A stretch of 64,000 bases of DNA from Telmatactis stephensoni (GCA_029948255.1 JALIZF010001912.1:1364001-1428000), one strand, 5' to 3'; positions 43,810 through 55,044 are shown, counted from the stretch's first letter. Notes: generated by a model from the letters alone, not told the origin. Translations and numbers: made by a program.

Positions 43810-44931
43810 TATATCAACACTTTAGATTTCTGTTTCCATTTTATATAACAATATTGTCTTATCTTGGAGAGGTTATTTTGATATACACAAGACCCCAAGA
43901 TATCTTGAGTTTTTACATTATTTGTCTTGGTCGTCTCAAAGTGAATACGTATTTTGCATTATTTCCACGGCACCAATAGACTGTTGAGGAATGGGAAGGG
44001 AAAAGATAGAAGATTTAAGGAGAGCATGCAATCAAGAACGCTATTGTTTGAAAACAGAGTTGTTGACCACTAGCTAAAAATGATTGGTCTATTAATTTCA
44101 TTCGAATAATATTTGAAAATGATTTCAGTAAGTCTTGATTTTGGAAATGATTTCGGTCGGCCTAACAAAAGGTGAAAAGGGTATTTTTTTTCAACCTTAA
44201 ATGAATGGGAAGTGGTTGCCCAATTCTTGCCTTAGAATTTTCCATATCTGGAATCAAACGTGTGAGCTCTTATTGCTGTGGCTGCATATATTTACTAGTA
44301 AATAACCATCTCTTGCCATCCAGTTGCTCTTCAGCCAATGGGATACTTATAACTATTTTTCCCTGCGTTTTATGTAATGTATAAAGAACGAGAGAGCGTG
44401 TTATATCGGTGGATAAAGATGCGAAAGTGCCCTATTCTGTTTTCGCTAAATCTATGCTTTCTTGTATTCTTTAGTAGTTGAATTTGCGTTCGTTATCCCA
44501 TAGAATTACAACATACGATGAATGGTACATAGCACTGACAGGCAAAGTAAATTATGAAAGAAAAATGGTAAGACGTTCGCGTTGTCGGTAGAGCGTGAAA
44601 CTTTCGAGTTTGTCGTTGTAAATTGGCTGGGAACGGTTGAAATCTACTATTTTACTAAACATTCCACGTGCCAGCTTTATTCTTCTTGATTAATCTCGTT
44701 GTTCTATACCGTCGTCGTCAACGTTGTCGTTCGTACAATTTTAAACTCCCTAATGAGTCTGCAACGTCGTACAATACAGGCATTCTTCAACATGTGAATC
44801 GCTTTTATATACCCTAGCAGCTATAAAATTACTTAATAAATATCAGACATAATAGTTGTATAGAGAACCGTAAGACAAACGCTGTCAAAAGCAACTCATA
44901 TCTAAATAAACTCTTTTGTATATTTTGCAAA
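43810..44931. other. Intergenic stretch
   Basis: No supportable gene. At 44374-44425 lies TGTATAAAGAACGAGAGAGC and onward, matching one arm of the hairpin at 50940-51053. Confidence 0.45.
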
Positions 44932-45759
44932 TATCACTGGACGAAAAAATGGATTTGCTCAAGTTTGCGTAATGAGCAAATACAGAGCAAATCTGGTGCT
45001 CCAAATTTGCTATTGGTTTACACGAGTAGCAAAATTGATGTAAACTCCACGTTTACAAATCTAGCAAATGTAACGCAATTACTGAGTTTGGCTCATATTT
45101 GCTATAGATTTGCATAGGCAGGTAAATTTTACTTTTGGATTAAATTTGCTACACTTTTGCTATACTGCAAATCTGGTGCTCTGAATTTGCTATTGGTTTA
45201 CTTAAGTAGCAAAATTAATGTAAACTCCACATTTCCGACTATAGCAAATGTAACGCAATTATTGAATTTGGCTTATATTTGCTGTAGATTTGCGTAGCCA
45301 GGTAAAATTGTACTTTTGCATTAAATTTGCTATTGGTTTTACATAAGTAGCAAAATTAGAGTAAACTCTACATTTTCAAATCTAGCAAAGTTAACGCAAT
45401 TACTAAGTTTGGTTTACATTTGCTGTAGATTTGCATACCCAGATAAATTTGTACTTTGGATTAAATTTGCTACACTTTTGCTACACTGCAAATCTGATGC
45501 TCCGAATGTGCTATTGGTTTACATAAGTAGCAAACTTTGCTTTCAGGGTAAGGACTCAACAGAAAGAATCTTTGTATGCAGAAAAATAATGTTGATTTTA
45601 TTTCGTTTGCAAAAAATAGATAAATCGAAAAAGGCCAAGAGAGAAAAGTATAATAACAAATCTGACGGAAACTGGTGGCTAGTCTTTGGATTATCGATTG
45701 ACCAATGAAAGCACCGTATGCTATCATGTGACTTATTTGAATTGCTTGGCGCGTGGCGG

Positions 45760-46890
45760 CCATTTTCTGTTGAAACTGTTGAAGTGAGGAGTGTTGGACA
45801 AGTCGTTAAGCGAAAATTTCTTCTTTTGTGCTAGAAAATGATTTTTATTCTTGTTAAACGAAGAGCGACAAGTTAAGAGACGTTTTTCTTCGAAAATGTC
45901 ATTGTTTTGATGCATAAAACCTTCGTATTTTGTCGCAATGGAGAGAAGAAGCGATCGACAAATGGCGGATATTTAAGCTTATGGTCTGTGCTGTCTGTGC
46001 TACGATTACTTCAAAATGGTAAATAAACTAACTGTAATTAATTGTATTTTTGATTCTTTAGATACTTTGCATAAGAAAAATTGTTTATTTATTGATTCAC
46101 ATTTGACTTGTGAAGGAAAGCTCGGACTCGTTGAGCTTTTATATTCGTACTTTAGCTAATTTTCGAAATTGACCTTCGAGCTTTCGGAGAAGGAGTTCAG
46201 AATCCCAGAGCCGAAATCCCTTTGCTCACAGGGTAAAAAACGCTCTTTTCTTAACTGGGACATTTCCCTACTAATACCCTAGTAATGTATAGTTTTGTGG
46301 TTTCCAAAGGAGCAAGTTTATAGTGTTTTTCTTAAGGAAAAGTTCGACAACAGTCGTAAATAAACATTATCCGAGAGGATACTATTATATCTTGAAAGCC
46401 TATCACGACTACGTTGCTTTCAAATAATCCTATTGACTGTGGAACTCTTTTATTTTGTTATTCTAGATTTCGATTCACAACATATGATGACCAGTTTTCT
46501 TCAAATTCCTTATAATTGGTAAGTGAATATTAAAGCTATATATTATTGTCATAATTTTCCCCTGTATTTATTAACACGCCAAAATGAACTCAAGTACATT
46601 CAAGGTCTTTGTGCTATTGTTTCGGGCATCAAAAAGTGTTGTAAACAGTAGTGACAATTGATTACTTTGTACACTTCATGACACTTTAATACACAGTGTA
46701 GAAGAGTGTAAAATATTAAACCAAATCAAGGCTGTTCTCAGGCACCCAGGCACTGCTATAAGAGCACAGGCCTGCAGACTACCGTATATTGTGCTACATG
46801 TTGCAGACTAGTAATGATTCTTTTACTTTCTCATTACAGAGTGTTACTGATGTTGGACAATTATTGCAAACAGTGGCACAATATCAGCTG
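45760..46890 (+). other. Candidate spliced, probably non-coding transcript inside the CACTG element
   Basis: A promoter-like stretch (GACCAATGAAAGC near 45700, GGCGGCCATTTTCTG near 45756) precedes a region ending AAAATG then GTAAATA (46018). A segment at 46467-46518 has a good acceptor (TTTGTTATTCTAG) and a good donor (GTAAGTG), and another acceptor (TTACTTTCTCATTACAG) ends at 46839. Joining them gives early stops in every frame I tried, so a protein is unlikely. Confidence 0.3.
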
Positions 46891-46899
46891 GTACTCAAA

Positions 46900-48250
46900 A
46901 TCATTTTCCTCCTGTCATAAATATTATTCAGTTAATTGTCATTAGATTATTATTTTGAGCTGACTCTTACACCATTCTTTTTAGAAAGCAAAATTATAAT
47001 TTTCAAGGGTAAAAATATTTTCTCTTTGTGAAAAACTGAAAGAGGTCAATGCAAGAACATCCTAAGTGATGTGTAATTAATTTGATCTTAGTCAGTATTC
47101 TCCAAAGCTGAGCTCAAATCAATAAGAACATAATTAGTATGTCTTTTTGGATGAGGCTGAACTTGCAGTTTGGATTTTGATCACAGTCCCAAGTTAGTTT
47201 TTTTTATTTTCGTATAAGATTTGAAGTGAGCTTAGTTAAGCAATAAACAAGTTAATGGTCAGTATGTTGCTCAATGTCCGCCTCGATCTTGCATAAGCTA
47301 TTCAAAATTTTAAGCAAAAACCTGTGGAAGTTGTGGAAAGTTAAAGTATTTATATTGTCCAATCACACCTTCCTGGGTCATTGATGTGTACTTCGTGATT
47401 ATCACAGGCTGTTACCAAAACTAAAAAGAATATACTATGTACAGTCAAGTCTGACATTGAGTGAGATGTAACCGTGGTATTATTTGTGTTTGGGTCATAA
47501 AGTATTCAGACCTTGTTATTGGATTCATGTACAAATGTACTGACTTTTGAAGAAACTTGTATTGCCTTGTAGCTAATTAATTTTTCTCTCCTTGAAAACA
47601 GTTCAAATATAAATTAAATAACAAGATTTTGCATCTCTTCAGAGAACTAAACAAACTATCATGTCAGATACTGGTTCCAAAATTAGCTAGTGTATTAGTT
47701 TGTTAAAAGTGAAATAGTGAGATGACAAAATAACACAAGGAGTGTATATCATCAAACTTATAATCCAGCAATGCTGATTTTAAATTGAATTGGATTTCAT
47801 TTGAGAAGTCACATTATAGAATTATTAAAACATATAAGAGGGTTTTAGATATTAAAATAGATAGTAATTTCAAAGTTGAATTTTAGCATACTTGATTTAG
47901 ATTGAAATGAATTCAAATTTGAAAAATCTTATTAAAGGATCAAAGGTTGAAATGAAAGAGGGATTTAGATGTATATCCATAGGTGATTGATTAGATTGAT
48001 TTTGAGAGTCATAATTTTCAATTAAATGCATTTTAAAGATGTGTGTATATATACTGAATATTTCCTAATAAAAGTTTGATTCTATGAGTATTATATCGTC
48101 CTGATGCAATAACGCACGTTTAGCTTCCATGCGATAGCGCGATATATCAAACAGCGTACACGCAAATCTAGAAATTATACTATTCAAAGAGCAATTTAGT
48201 TTGATCGTGTTTACAATAGCTTGCACAACGATGAATATACTATAATTGGA
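46900..48250. other. Unique AT-rich interior of the CACTG element
   Basis: No transposase-like frame, RNA gene or repeat is seen in this 1.35 kb. Confidence 0.45.
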
Positions 48251-48745
48251 GCGCAATTAAATCTCGAGTTTACGCTGCGTTTGCTCTCACAGCAAAATCA
48301 AAGGCAAATTCAATATTTACTTGACATTTACTACCGTTGCAAACATTGCCAAATTTGCAAATTTGCTGTTACATTTGCTCTCACAGCAAACTCGAAATCA
48401 AACTTCATATTTACTACACATTTGCTACCATGGCAAACATTGCCAAACTTGCAAATTTGCTGTTACATTTGCTCTCACAGCAAACTCGAAATCAAACTTC
48501 ACATTTACTACACATTTGCTACCGTGGCAAACATTGCCAAACTTGCAAATTTGCTATAGATTTGCTACAGTGTTTACTATTTAGGTGAAAGCGGTATTCA
48601 CCAACTGCCCTGGTGCAGTAAATATAAAGCCAAACACAAAGTTTGCATTTGAGCAAATGTGTAAAAATACGAGCAAATACGGTATTTACTACAGTTTTGC
48701 ATCAGCTTTACTCATGCTGTAAATCCATTTTTTCGTCCAGTGTAT

Positions 48746-49330
48746 AGAAGTTTAAAAATCGACGCGTGTCATTCCTATTGTTCTCGCTATCGCCTACATA
48801 AGTGCTGGAAAACTTCGTTCCGATTCCGCTAAATCGGAAAACTCTAATTAAATGCCTTCGAGTGAACACACGTGTGCGTCCAGTTTGATTTCGATTTAGT
48901 AGGACTTTTTCCGTGCTATAGATCGTATCTAGTGTTCGATTTCGATTGAATTTTGGGCTTTTGGCTCTATTCGAATCCCGCGCTGAATCCCGGGCCGAAT
49001 CCCGGGCTGACTTCACGCTGGTAGTTGGCATGACTTTGTGTTTGCTATAGCCTGCGTTGCTGGTGGTCTGCAACACAGGCTACGATTAGCACCTACTTGA
49101 GATCACACACGAGACGCTAATACATCCATTGATGATAAATCTCGTAGTATACTCATTGCGATGCAAAATTTCAACTAGAAAAACTGGTAGGTGTATCTTA
49201 CAAACAAAGAATAGTCAGAACCAAAAACAGTTGTCAGTGACAAAAACAGTAAATAAGGTCGGAAGCTATAAATATCTTATGACGTAATGGGGGGACAGTC
49301 ACGCATATTACACCGGCCGCGGGTTGCACT
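48746..49330. other. Intergenic stretch with short repeats
   Basis: Contains three copies of GAATCCCG(G/C)GC near 48975-49012 and a 35-bp palindrome (TAGCCTGCGTTGC...GCAACACAGGCTA, 49048-49082) whose ends match the TAGCCTG ends of the MULE-like elements. No gene. Confidence 0.45.
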
Positions 49331-49336
49331 AGCAGA

Positions 49337-49430
49337 TTGTTTATGTCTAGGCAAAAGTTGGAAGACATTTCTGCAGAGTTCCAATTACTGCTCGATTGCG
49401 AATTGGTAGGTGCAATTTTTATGTTTTGTT
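49337..49430 (+). repeat. Fragment related to the ~510-bp satellite
   Basis: Shares ATTACTGCTCG, GCGAATTGGTAGGTGCAATT and a following TGTTCGTTCG with each satellite unit at 14664-16199. It contains a short open frame beginning SRQKLEDISAEFQLLL that ends at the GTAGGT word, so the satellite may have grown from a piece of an old exon with its donor site. That idea is speculative. Confidence 0.4.
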
Positions 49431-50110
49431 CGTTCGTCTTTGTTTTTGTTTTTGTCCTGAATTTTAGAAATGAAAACATCCTAACAGCGATGAAAGCGAA
49501 CTATGCTGCAGGACAAAAGCCAGTCGCCATGAGTTGCTCGTAGTTCTTATGCACATTGCTGCTGCTAGTGCATGACTGAATAGTCTAACATCATCCTTTG
49601 ACAGTATCCATAAAAGAACACAATCAACCACTGTTATAACTAGCGCGCAGTTTCTCAGTGAAATACTGTGAGGCAGTAAACAACCCATGGAAAATACAGA
49701 CTAACGGACGGCACAATTAGAAACCAAGGAATGTCGAGGTTCAGTTGTAACATGATATCACTTTCTGCTCTCAGCACCGCGATACAGTTATAAGCCACGG
49801 TTTTCCCCTCAACTAGTTATGTTTGATTGACTGTTGAAGTGTTCCATCGGGAAACAGAAAGAAGCCTTCCTTTGGCAGGCTTGAATTACTTGAATTACTT
49901 ACCTGAATTACTTGAATTACTTACCTGAATTAATTCGCTCGTGACCCTGATGATGAATACTTTAAATAAACAATTCGTCAAGTCGAAATTACCAAGCATT
50001 ACACAGGAAGCCCAAGCTCAACTTCACTGAGTACATTCTGGTAACGGCTTAGCTTGCGTTACAGTCGATCAAAACCCCTCATGCTTATAAGGCAGGCTAG
50101 TTTCAATGCC
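49431..50110. other. Intergenic stretch, nothing recognised
   Basis: Includes a short direct repeat (GAATTACTT ACCT, about 49884-49930) but no gene. Confidence 0.5.
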
Positions 50111-50473
50111 CGGAGGGGACTCCATTGTAAAAGGGTCAGGTATGCTCGTCGTATCTCTTAGGGTAAATATCAGCGATTTGGTATCTTTTAGGGTGTTAAA
50201 ATTGACGTTTAGATTTTTAGCATCTCCTGGTATCTTTTATGGTATCAAAGAGCCCACTGCTTAATATTATCTTGTTCTCACATGGAAGGAAATTGCCCAA
50301 CAAAAGCTAGTGTGTCGATCATAATGTTCATTAACTTGTTATCGGTGGTACTCTTAAAGGTTAAAGATCGTCCAGCCACGCCCTTTTTAAAAGACTTCCG
50401 GTGTCTTTTAGGGTATTTTTGAAAATTTCCGACGAGCATACCCGATCCTTGTACAATGGAGTCCCCCCCCAGG
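50111..50473. mobile_element. GGGGACTCC-ended element with TTTTAGGGTAT repeats (member 1)
   Basis: Ends are GGGGACTCCATTGTA and TACAATGGAGTCCCC, and the arms continue through a TATGCTCGTCG / CGACGAGCATA word. Internal copies of TATCTTTTAGGGTA recur four to five times. Flanks TTCAATGCC and TTTAATGGC match at 7 of 9 positions, compatible with a decayed 9-bp duplication. A better preserved relative is at 56657-57051. Confidence 0.7.
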
Positions 50474-50939
50474 TTTTAATGGCAGCTTCGCAAGCGTTAT
50501 AATACTGTGGTCCCTGATCTTAAGGTAATTCCGCAGTGCGCATCTCTACTGCGCATAGCATAGTTCAGCCTATTTGGATTTGTTCGATTGTAAAAGACAT
50601 ATATTTGACTCAAAATGATGCAAGCTTTAGTCTTATGAAGTTTTTAACAGTAGACACGCTCTAAGAGGCGCTATAGTTGTTACTCGCCTTAGTCCTCTTC
50701 GGTCACAGGCTGTGTACGACGTCTTGTTTCACAGTTTAGCGCGTCTTTAGTCTTCTCTTATCAAACTCATTAATAATTCATTAGAAAACACAATGGAAAT
50801 CACTACCGTAACGTAGATCTTTATATCGGATAAAGATTTTTGTTTATTTGCATAAACTTTAACTTGGATTTGCTAAGCCAAAAGCAGTCAAACTTGGAAA
50901 ATTCTGGTCCAATATGATAATTGACAACTAGACGTTTGA
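50474..50939. other. Intergenic stretch, nothing recognised
   Basis: No gene or clear repeat is seen. Confidence 0.5.
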
Positions 50940-51053
50940 TAAGTAATATAAAGAACTCGAGAGCGTGTTATATCGGGTCTAAAGATCCTCGCCTTCGGCT
51001 CGGATCTTTATCCACCGATATAACACGCTCTCTCGTTCTTTATACATTACTTA
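50940..51053. repeat. 114-bp near-perfect hairpin
   Basis: Starts TAAGTAATATAAAGAACTCG and ends with its near complement; arms pair through GAGCGTGTTATATCGG and AAAGATCC to a centre at TCGCCTTCGGC. One arm also occurs alone at 44374-44425. It is a foldback-type repeat without coding capacity. Confidence 0.85.
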
Positions 51054-51338
51054 TTAGTGGCTAGAGTAAAGCAGCTAAAATCCAACGAAAATCGATGAAA
51101 CTCATTCAGAGGGTTATCAAGAGCAACAAGAAGACACAGTAAGTATTTCAGTTAATGTTATTGAGAATTAAGGCAAAAAATCGAACGTTCAAAAGTCGTC
51201 ATATAATCTCTAGTAAATCAATACGGATAATGAGCTTGGGCTACCTGTGTTCCTACCTGATCAGAGAACACGCCAGCTACGTAAATTTGGACATAATTAC
51301 ATTCTACCGAATGTGCGAACTGAAGGTTTAAAACTTTC

Positions 51339-53410
51339 GTATAGCATGTATACAATTTGTCTGCGCATGTCTGTGTTTTGGGCTTGAAATTCATTTGCAT
51401 ATCGAATGCAAGAAATTTTATGTTGACGCGGAACATTTGGCTGGCTATCTCGTTCTTCAAAATTATGTTCAACTACCGAAATACTGAGACAACTAAAACA
51501 TGAGCAGTCTACCTACCGCTAGTGCGCTGTGGATAATTATCCAAACTGAAGGCACTCCAGATGGGAAAATATCACGCGTCAAAGTCAGTAGAAAGTTGTG
51601 AGAAGGACCAGAACACCGCACTTTCGAGTTATAATGTTGGCGTTGAATTCATGTATAAGGTAAATTTAGTAATGGATGTCATTACCAACATGGTACTGTG
51701 TGAATTGGATCCAATAAGAGTACTCTGCACTTCACTGATTGTTGAATAATTGGCCATATTTACTGGAATCTCGTACTTTTTCGCGCAAAATTCTTGCAAT
51801 TTTTTTACATCTGTGACAGCGCCCCCCAGCAAAATTATTTAAGAATACGCTTTTTCCATGCTTCGTTCTTGTAAAACAGAGCTTCCTTGGTGGAAACTCC
51901 TGGTCCCTCCATGTGATCTTAAGCAATGTTTACAGCCGGGTTCAAACTCAAGTACGTTAAGGCCTGGGATTTGCCCAAAATGATCAAAAATTGACTTAGA
52001 TTGTTATCATACAAACCATAAATTGATTCCTAACAAAAAGATTTATTTCGATGAACTCAACATTTTGGTGCCATTTTTATCACATAAGATCAGTCACGTG
52101 ACCTGTGACGTCATAAATCACATTTTTAGCTCTCCGGTGGTGTAGACAAAACAAACCATAGTGGTATATATAGTTTTAGAGTTCTTTCTAGGTGTAGATA
52201 ATGAAACTGTCTTAGCTGCTCGACTATCGATCTTCATTAAAGAGATAATATGTAAAATAGGTCACGTGACCTTGATTATTTTCAAATTAACCTGAATATC
52301 TCGTAAATTAAAAATGGTAAACAAGCAGCCAAGACAGATCCATATACAACACATTACCACAACTCTAAAAATGTAAGAACATTTAAAGTTCGTGTTGTCT
52401 TCGCCACCGGAGATTGAAAAACGTGTTTTCTGATGTAACAGGTCACGTGACCAATCTCTCATTATGAAACCTATGCCAAAATGTTAAGTTTAACAAAAAT
52501 TGTTATTCGGCAAAAAAATCATTTGAGGCTGAAGCCTAGACCGCACTTCAGGCAATTTTTCATTTTTGAGCAAATGCCTTAAAATCCCAGGCCTTAATGT
52601 ACTTGAGAACCTTGTTAAAATTGACCTAAATTCGGTAGCCTATATTTTATAATCTGCAACATTTATCTAGAAGTTAATGACCTATTTTTGTACATTGTGA
52701 GGCATACAGTTTGTGCCGTATGAAGCAGCGTTTTATACTTTATAAAAGAGCAATAAATTCATCGCTGAAATTTGCATACAAACAACGTGCTTGGAAACAC
52801 GTTCACAAAAATGCTTTAGATCACATGTAGGGACCACGAGTTTGGACTAAAAAAGCTCAGTTTTGCAAGAAAGAAACGTGGAAAAGGCGAATTACTAAAT
52901 AAATTTGCTGGGGGGCGCAGTCTAAGATGTAAAATTTTGAAAGTGAATTGCAAGAATTTTGAGCGAAAAAGTACGACATTCCAGTAAACATGGCTAATTA
53001 TTCAACGATCGATGGAGTCTAAAATACCCTTATCGGGTCTAATGTACACAGTAAATTGTTGTTAATGGCTTCCAAGTCTTAACGTACCTTACATATAAAT
53101 TTAGTGCTCACAATATTACTCGAAAGTGCGGAGTTTTGGTTCTTCTCACAACTTTCTACTGACTTTGACGCGCGATATTTTCCCATCTGGAGTGCCTTCA
53201 GTTTGGATAATTATCCACAGCGCACTAGCGGTAGGTAGACTGCTCATGTTTTAGTTGTCTCAGTATTTCGGTAGTTGAACATAATTTTGAAGAACGAGAT
53301 AGCCAGCCAAATATTCCGTGTCAACATAAAATTTCTTGCATTCGATATGCAAATGAATTTCAAGCCCAAAACACAAACATGCGCAGACAAATTGTATACA
53401 TGCTCTTTCG
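51339..53410. mobile_element. 2-kb inverted repeat with ~600-bp arms
   Basis: The left arm (about 51339-51955) and right arm (about 52790-53410) are inverted copies. Shared words include GCATGTATACAATTTGTCTG, CTGTGGATAATTATCC, CACTCCAGATGGGAAAATAT, TGCTGGGGGGCGC and ATTGCAAGAATTTTG on opposite strands. A second palindromic element, with ends near AAGTACGTTAAGGCCTGGGA (51951) and its complement (52605), fills the middle. The right end lies 375 bp before receptor 4. The open frames inside are not conserved between arms as proteins. Confidence 0.8.
52093..52451. promoter_or_regulatory. Three perfect GTCACGTGAC palindromes
   Basis: Sites are at 52093-52102, 52261-52270 and 52442-52451, in the central part of the palindromic element. 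GTCACGTGAC is the consensus bound by MiT/TFE bHLH factors (the CLEAR motif) and contains a CACGTG E-box. A TGACGTCA lies at 52106-52113. Binding is not shown; the motifs may belong to the element's own sequence. Confidence 0.35.
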
Positions 53411-53439
53411 TACATTAATAGTGCTTATTACTCGGGCCA

Positions 53440-53600
53440 GGCTACAGCAGCGTGCTGAGATTCATGAGATTAATGAGATTAATCTCGCTTGTTTGGTCTG
53501 TACGAGAAAATATCATACCTTGATTGTTTTGTACGGACCCTCGTTGCGCTCAGTCCGTACTGTCTGATATTTTCCCGCGTACAGAACTCGCTCTTAGTTA
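53440..53600. repeat. Inverted-repeat remnant upstream of receptor 4
   Basis: GGTCTGTACGAGAAAATATC near 53497 pairs with GATATTTTCCCGCGTACAGA near 53565, with TTGTACGGACCCTCG between. It resembles the middle of the elements at 19822 and 58087. Confidence 0.5.
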
Positions 53601-53784
53601 ATGACCTCTTAATATAAAACATCACATTTTATGGTCTGAAATAAGCGCTAGTCACTCACACCCAAATTTTCAAAAAATCAATCATCCATCGTCTGTAGTA
53701 TGTGAATTTTTGACAACCTAGAGGTTTTAAGTTTGTGCGTTTCTATTATTTTATAGACAACTATACATAGCCAGATCCTTAGTC

Positions 53785-54909
53785 ATGAATAACACAACAC
53801 ATCCACCACCAGATCTCACTGAATTTTATATCAACGAGAAGATTAGGCTGACTCTTATGGTCGTGTCAGTGGTAGCAGGTTTGGTAGGAAATGCACTGGT
53901 CGTCTTCATCATTCTTACAAAGAAAAAACGCAGAACGAATGATGACATTTTTCTCTTAAACCTGGCTTGCGCTGATTTTTTGAACATCGCTTTGGACACT
54001 GGTAGATTTGTAGTCCACCTCAGCTATCTTCGGGATGATCGCGGCTATCCGCCCGATAAAACTCTCATGTGGTGTAAGATATTCTGGCCATTGTTGTCAG
54101 TGCCGTTTTGTGCAGGGGTTTTCACCATCACTGCCATGTCCATACACAGATGTTGGGTTATCCTCAATCCTTTCAAGCAAAAGATAAGACGACTTTGGAT
54201 CACTCTGATTGTCCTAAGTACGTGGGTTATCCCTGTTATCATCTATCTTCCTGTTAGCATCACATCAGTCAACCATGGTTGGGGATGTAACAAAGTAGGA
54301 TGGTCCAAGCTAGATAAAAAAGCCTTCTCTATTTTCACGCTGATAATTCAGTACCCACTACCTCTGCTCGTGATTATGATTGCCTACTTCAGAATTTGCA
54401 TCTCCCTGAGAAGAATCAGAGTTCCAAAACAGACCACAGGAGATGAATCTCGAAAAGACAGCATCGCCATGACCAAGACGGTTGGTGCTATTGTTCTCCT
54501 GTTTCTTGTCCTGTTAATCCCATTGCAAATATCCAAAGTGTCTTTCCATTTTGGAATCACGAAAACCTGGGTCTGGGCTTTGTGGGACTACGGAGATGTA
54601 CTGGCATCTCTTCACAGTGCCATAAACCCGTATCTCTACACAATCCTTACTCCGTACTATCGGAAGCGTATTTTATCGTGGTTTAGAAGAAGAGAGATTG
54701 GATCATCAAGCTCATCTGATGGTTCCAACGGAATCACAACTCAAGAAAATCGTGGCCCAACCCGTAATTATCCGGCAGGCAGCAACGCCAACGAGATCCA
54801 ATTGGATGTAATAAATGCCACGAAAAGTGCAAAAGACGACAAACCAAAAGAACAAGAACAAGAACAAGAAAAGGACTCGAATGCCCATGGTTATGACATC
54901 AAGCTGTAA
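53785..54909 (+). CDS. Class A G-protein-coupled receptor, receptor gene 4
   Basis: A 374-residue single-exon paralogue. C97/C168, HRC 121-123, LLIP in TM6 and NPYLY (281-285) are all kept. Extracellular loop 2 (GWGCNKVGW) and the TM6 edge (QISKV) place it with receptor 2. Intracellular loop 3 is shorter by about 11 residues: VPK is followed by QTTGDES where receptors 1-3 have a longer stretch with VVYKGTTRTRP; the RKDS site is kept. The C-tail middle is again different, with a Ser-rich GSSSSSDGS, but the last residues HGYDIKL are unchanged. The upstream DNA shares GGTTTTAAG-TTGTG and TTATTATTTTATAG with receptors 1 and 3 but has lost about 40 bp before the ATG. It sits outside the large duplication and is the most separated member of the cluster. 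Confidence 0.95.
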   Translation: MNNTTHPPPDLTEFYINEKIRLTLMVVSVVAGLVGNALVVFIILTKKKRRTNDDIFLLNLACADFLNIALDTGRFVVHLSYLRDDRGYPPDKTLMWCKIFWPLLSVPFCAGVFTITAMSIHRCWVILNPFKQKIRRLWITLIVLSTWVIPVIIYLPVSITSVNHGWGCNKVGWSKLDKKAFSIFTLIIQYPLPLLVIMIAYFRICISLRRIRVPKQTTGDESRKDSIAMTKTVGAIVLLFLVLLIPLQISKVSFHFGITKTWVWALWDYGDVLASLHSAINPYLYTILTPYYRKRILSWFRRREIGSSSSSDGSNGITTQENRGPTRNYPAGSNANEIQLDVINATKSAKDDKPKEQEQEQEKDSNAHGYDIKL

Positions 54910-55044
54910 ACAGGACTAGAAAACGTAAGCACTGTAGGAAGGTTTCATGCAATACTAAACGCATTCACAAGAACAATCGCCAGTCAATACAAAATAACTT
55001 TGTGCTAACTAGCTTAATTGTAGAAATATGTACACCCATACAAC

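Larger units (their letters stand above)
44935..48742. mobile_element. 3.8-kb CACTG-ended element with subterminal repeats (CACTA/CMC-like)
   Basis: Both ends carry an exact 22-bp inverted repeat beginning CACTGGACGAAAAAATGG, flanked by TAT on each side (44932-44934 and 48743-48745). Inside the left end are three to four ~180-bp tandem units rich in GCAAATCTGGTGCT and TTTGCTATTGGTTTAC (about 44987-45540). Inside the right end are about three ~94-bp units with TTGCCAAACTTGCAAATTTG (about 48325-48570). CACTG termini, 3-bp duplications and subterminal repeats are typical of CACTA-related elements. No transposase was recognised, so it is probably non-autonomous. The central 2.7 kb is not repetitive and holds possible exons. 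Confidence 0.75.

Noticed and set aside
48221..48588. Three overlapping repeat proteins
   Set aside because: They read through the ~94-bp subterminal repeats of the CACTG-ended element in different frames.
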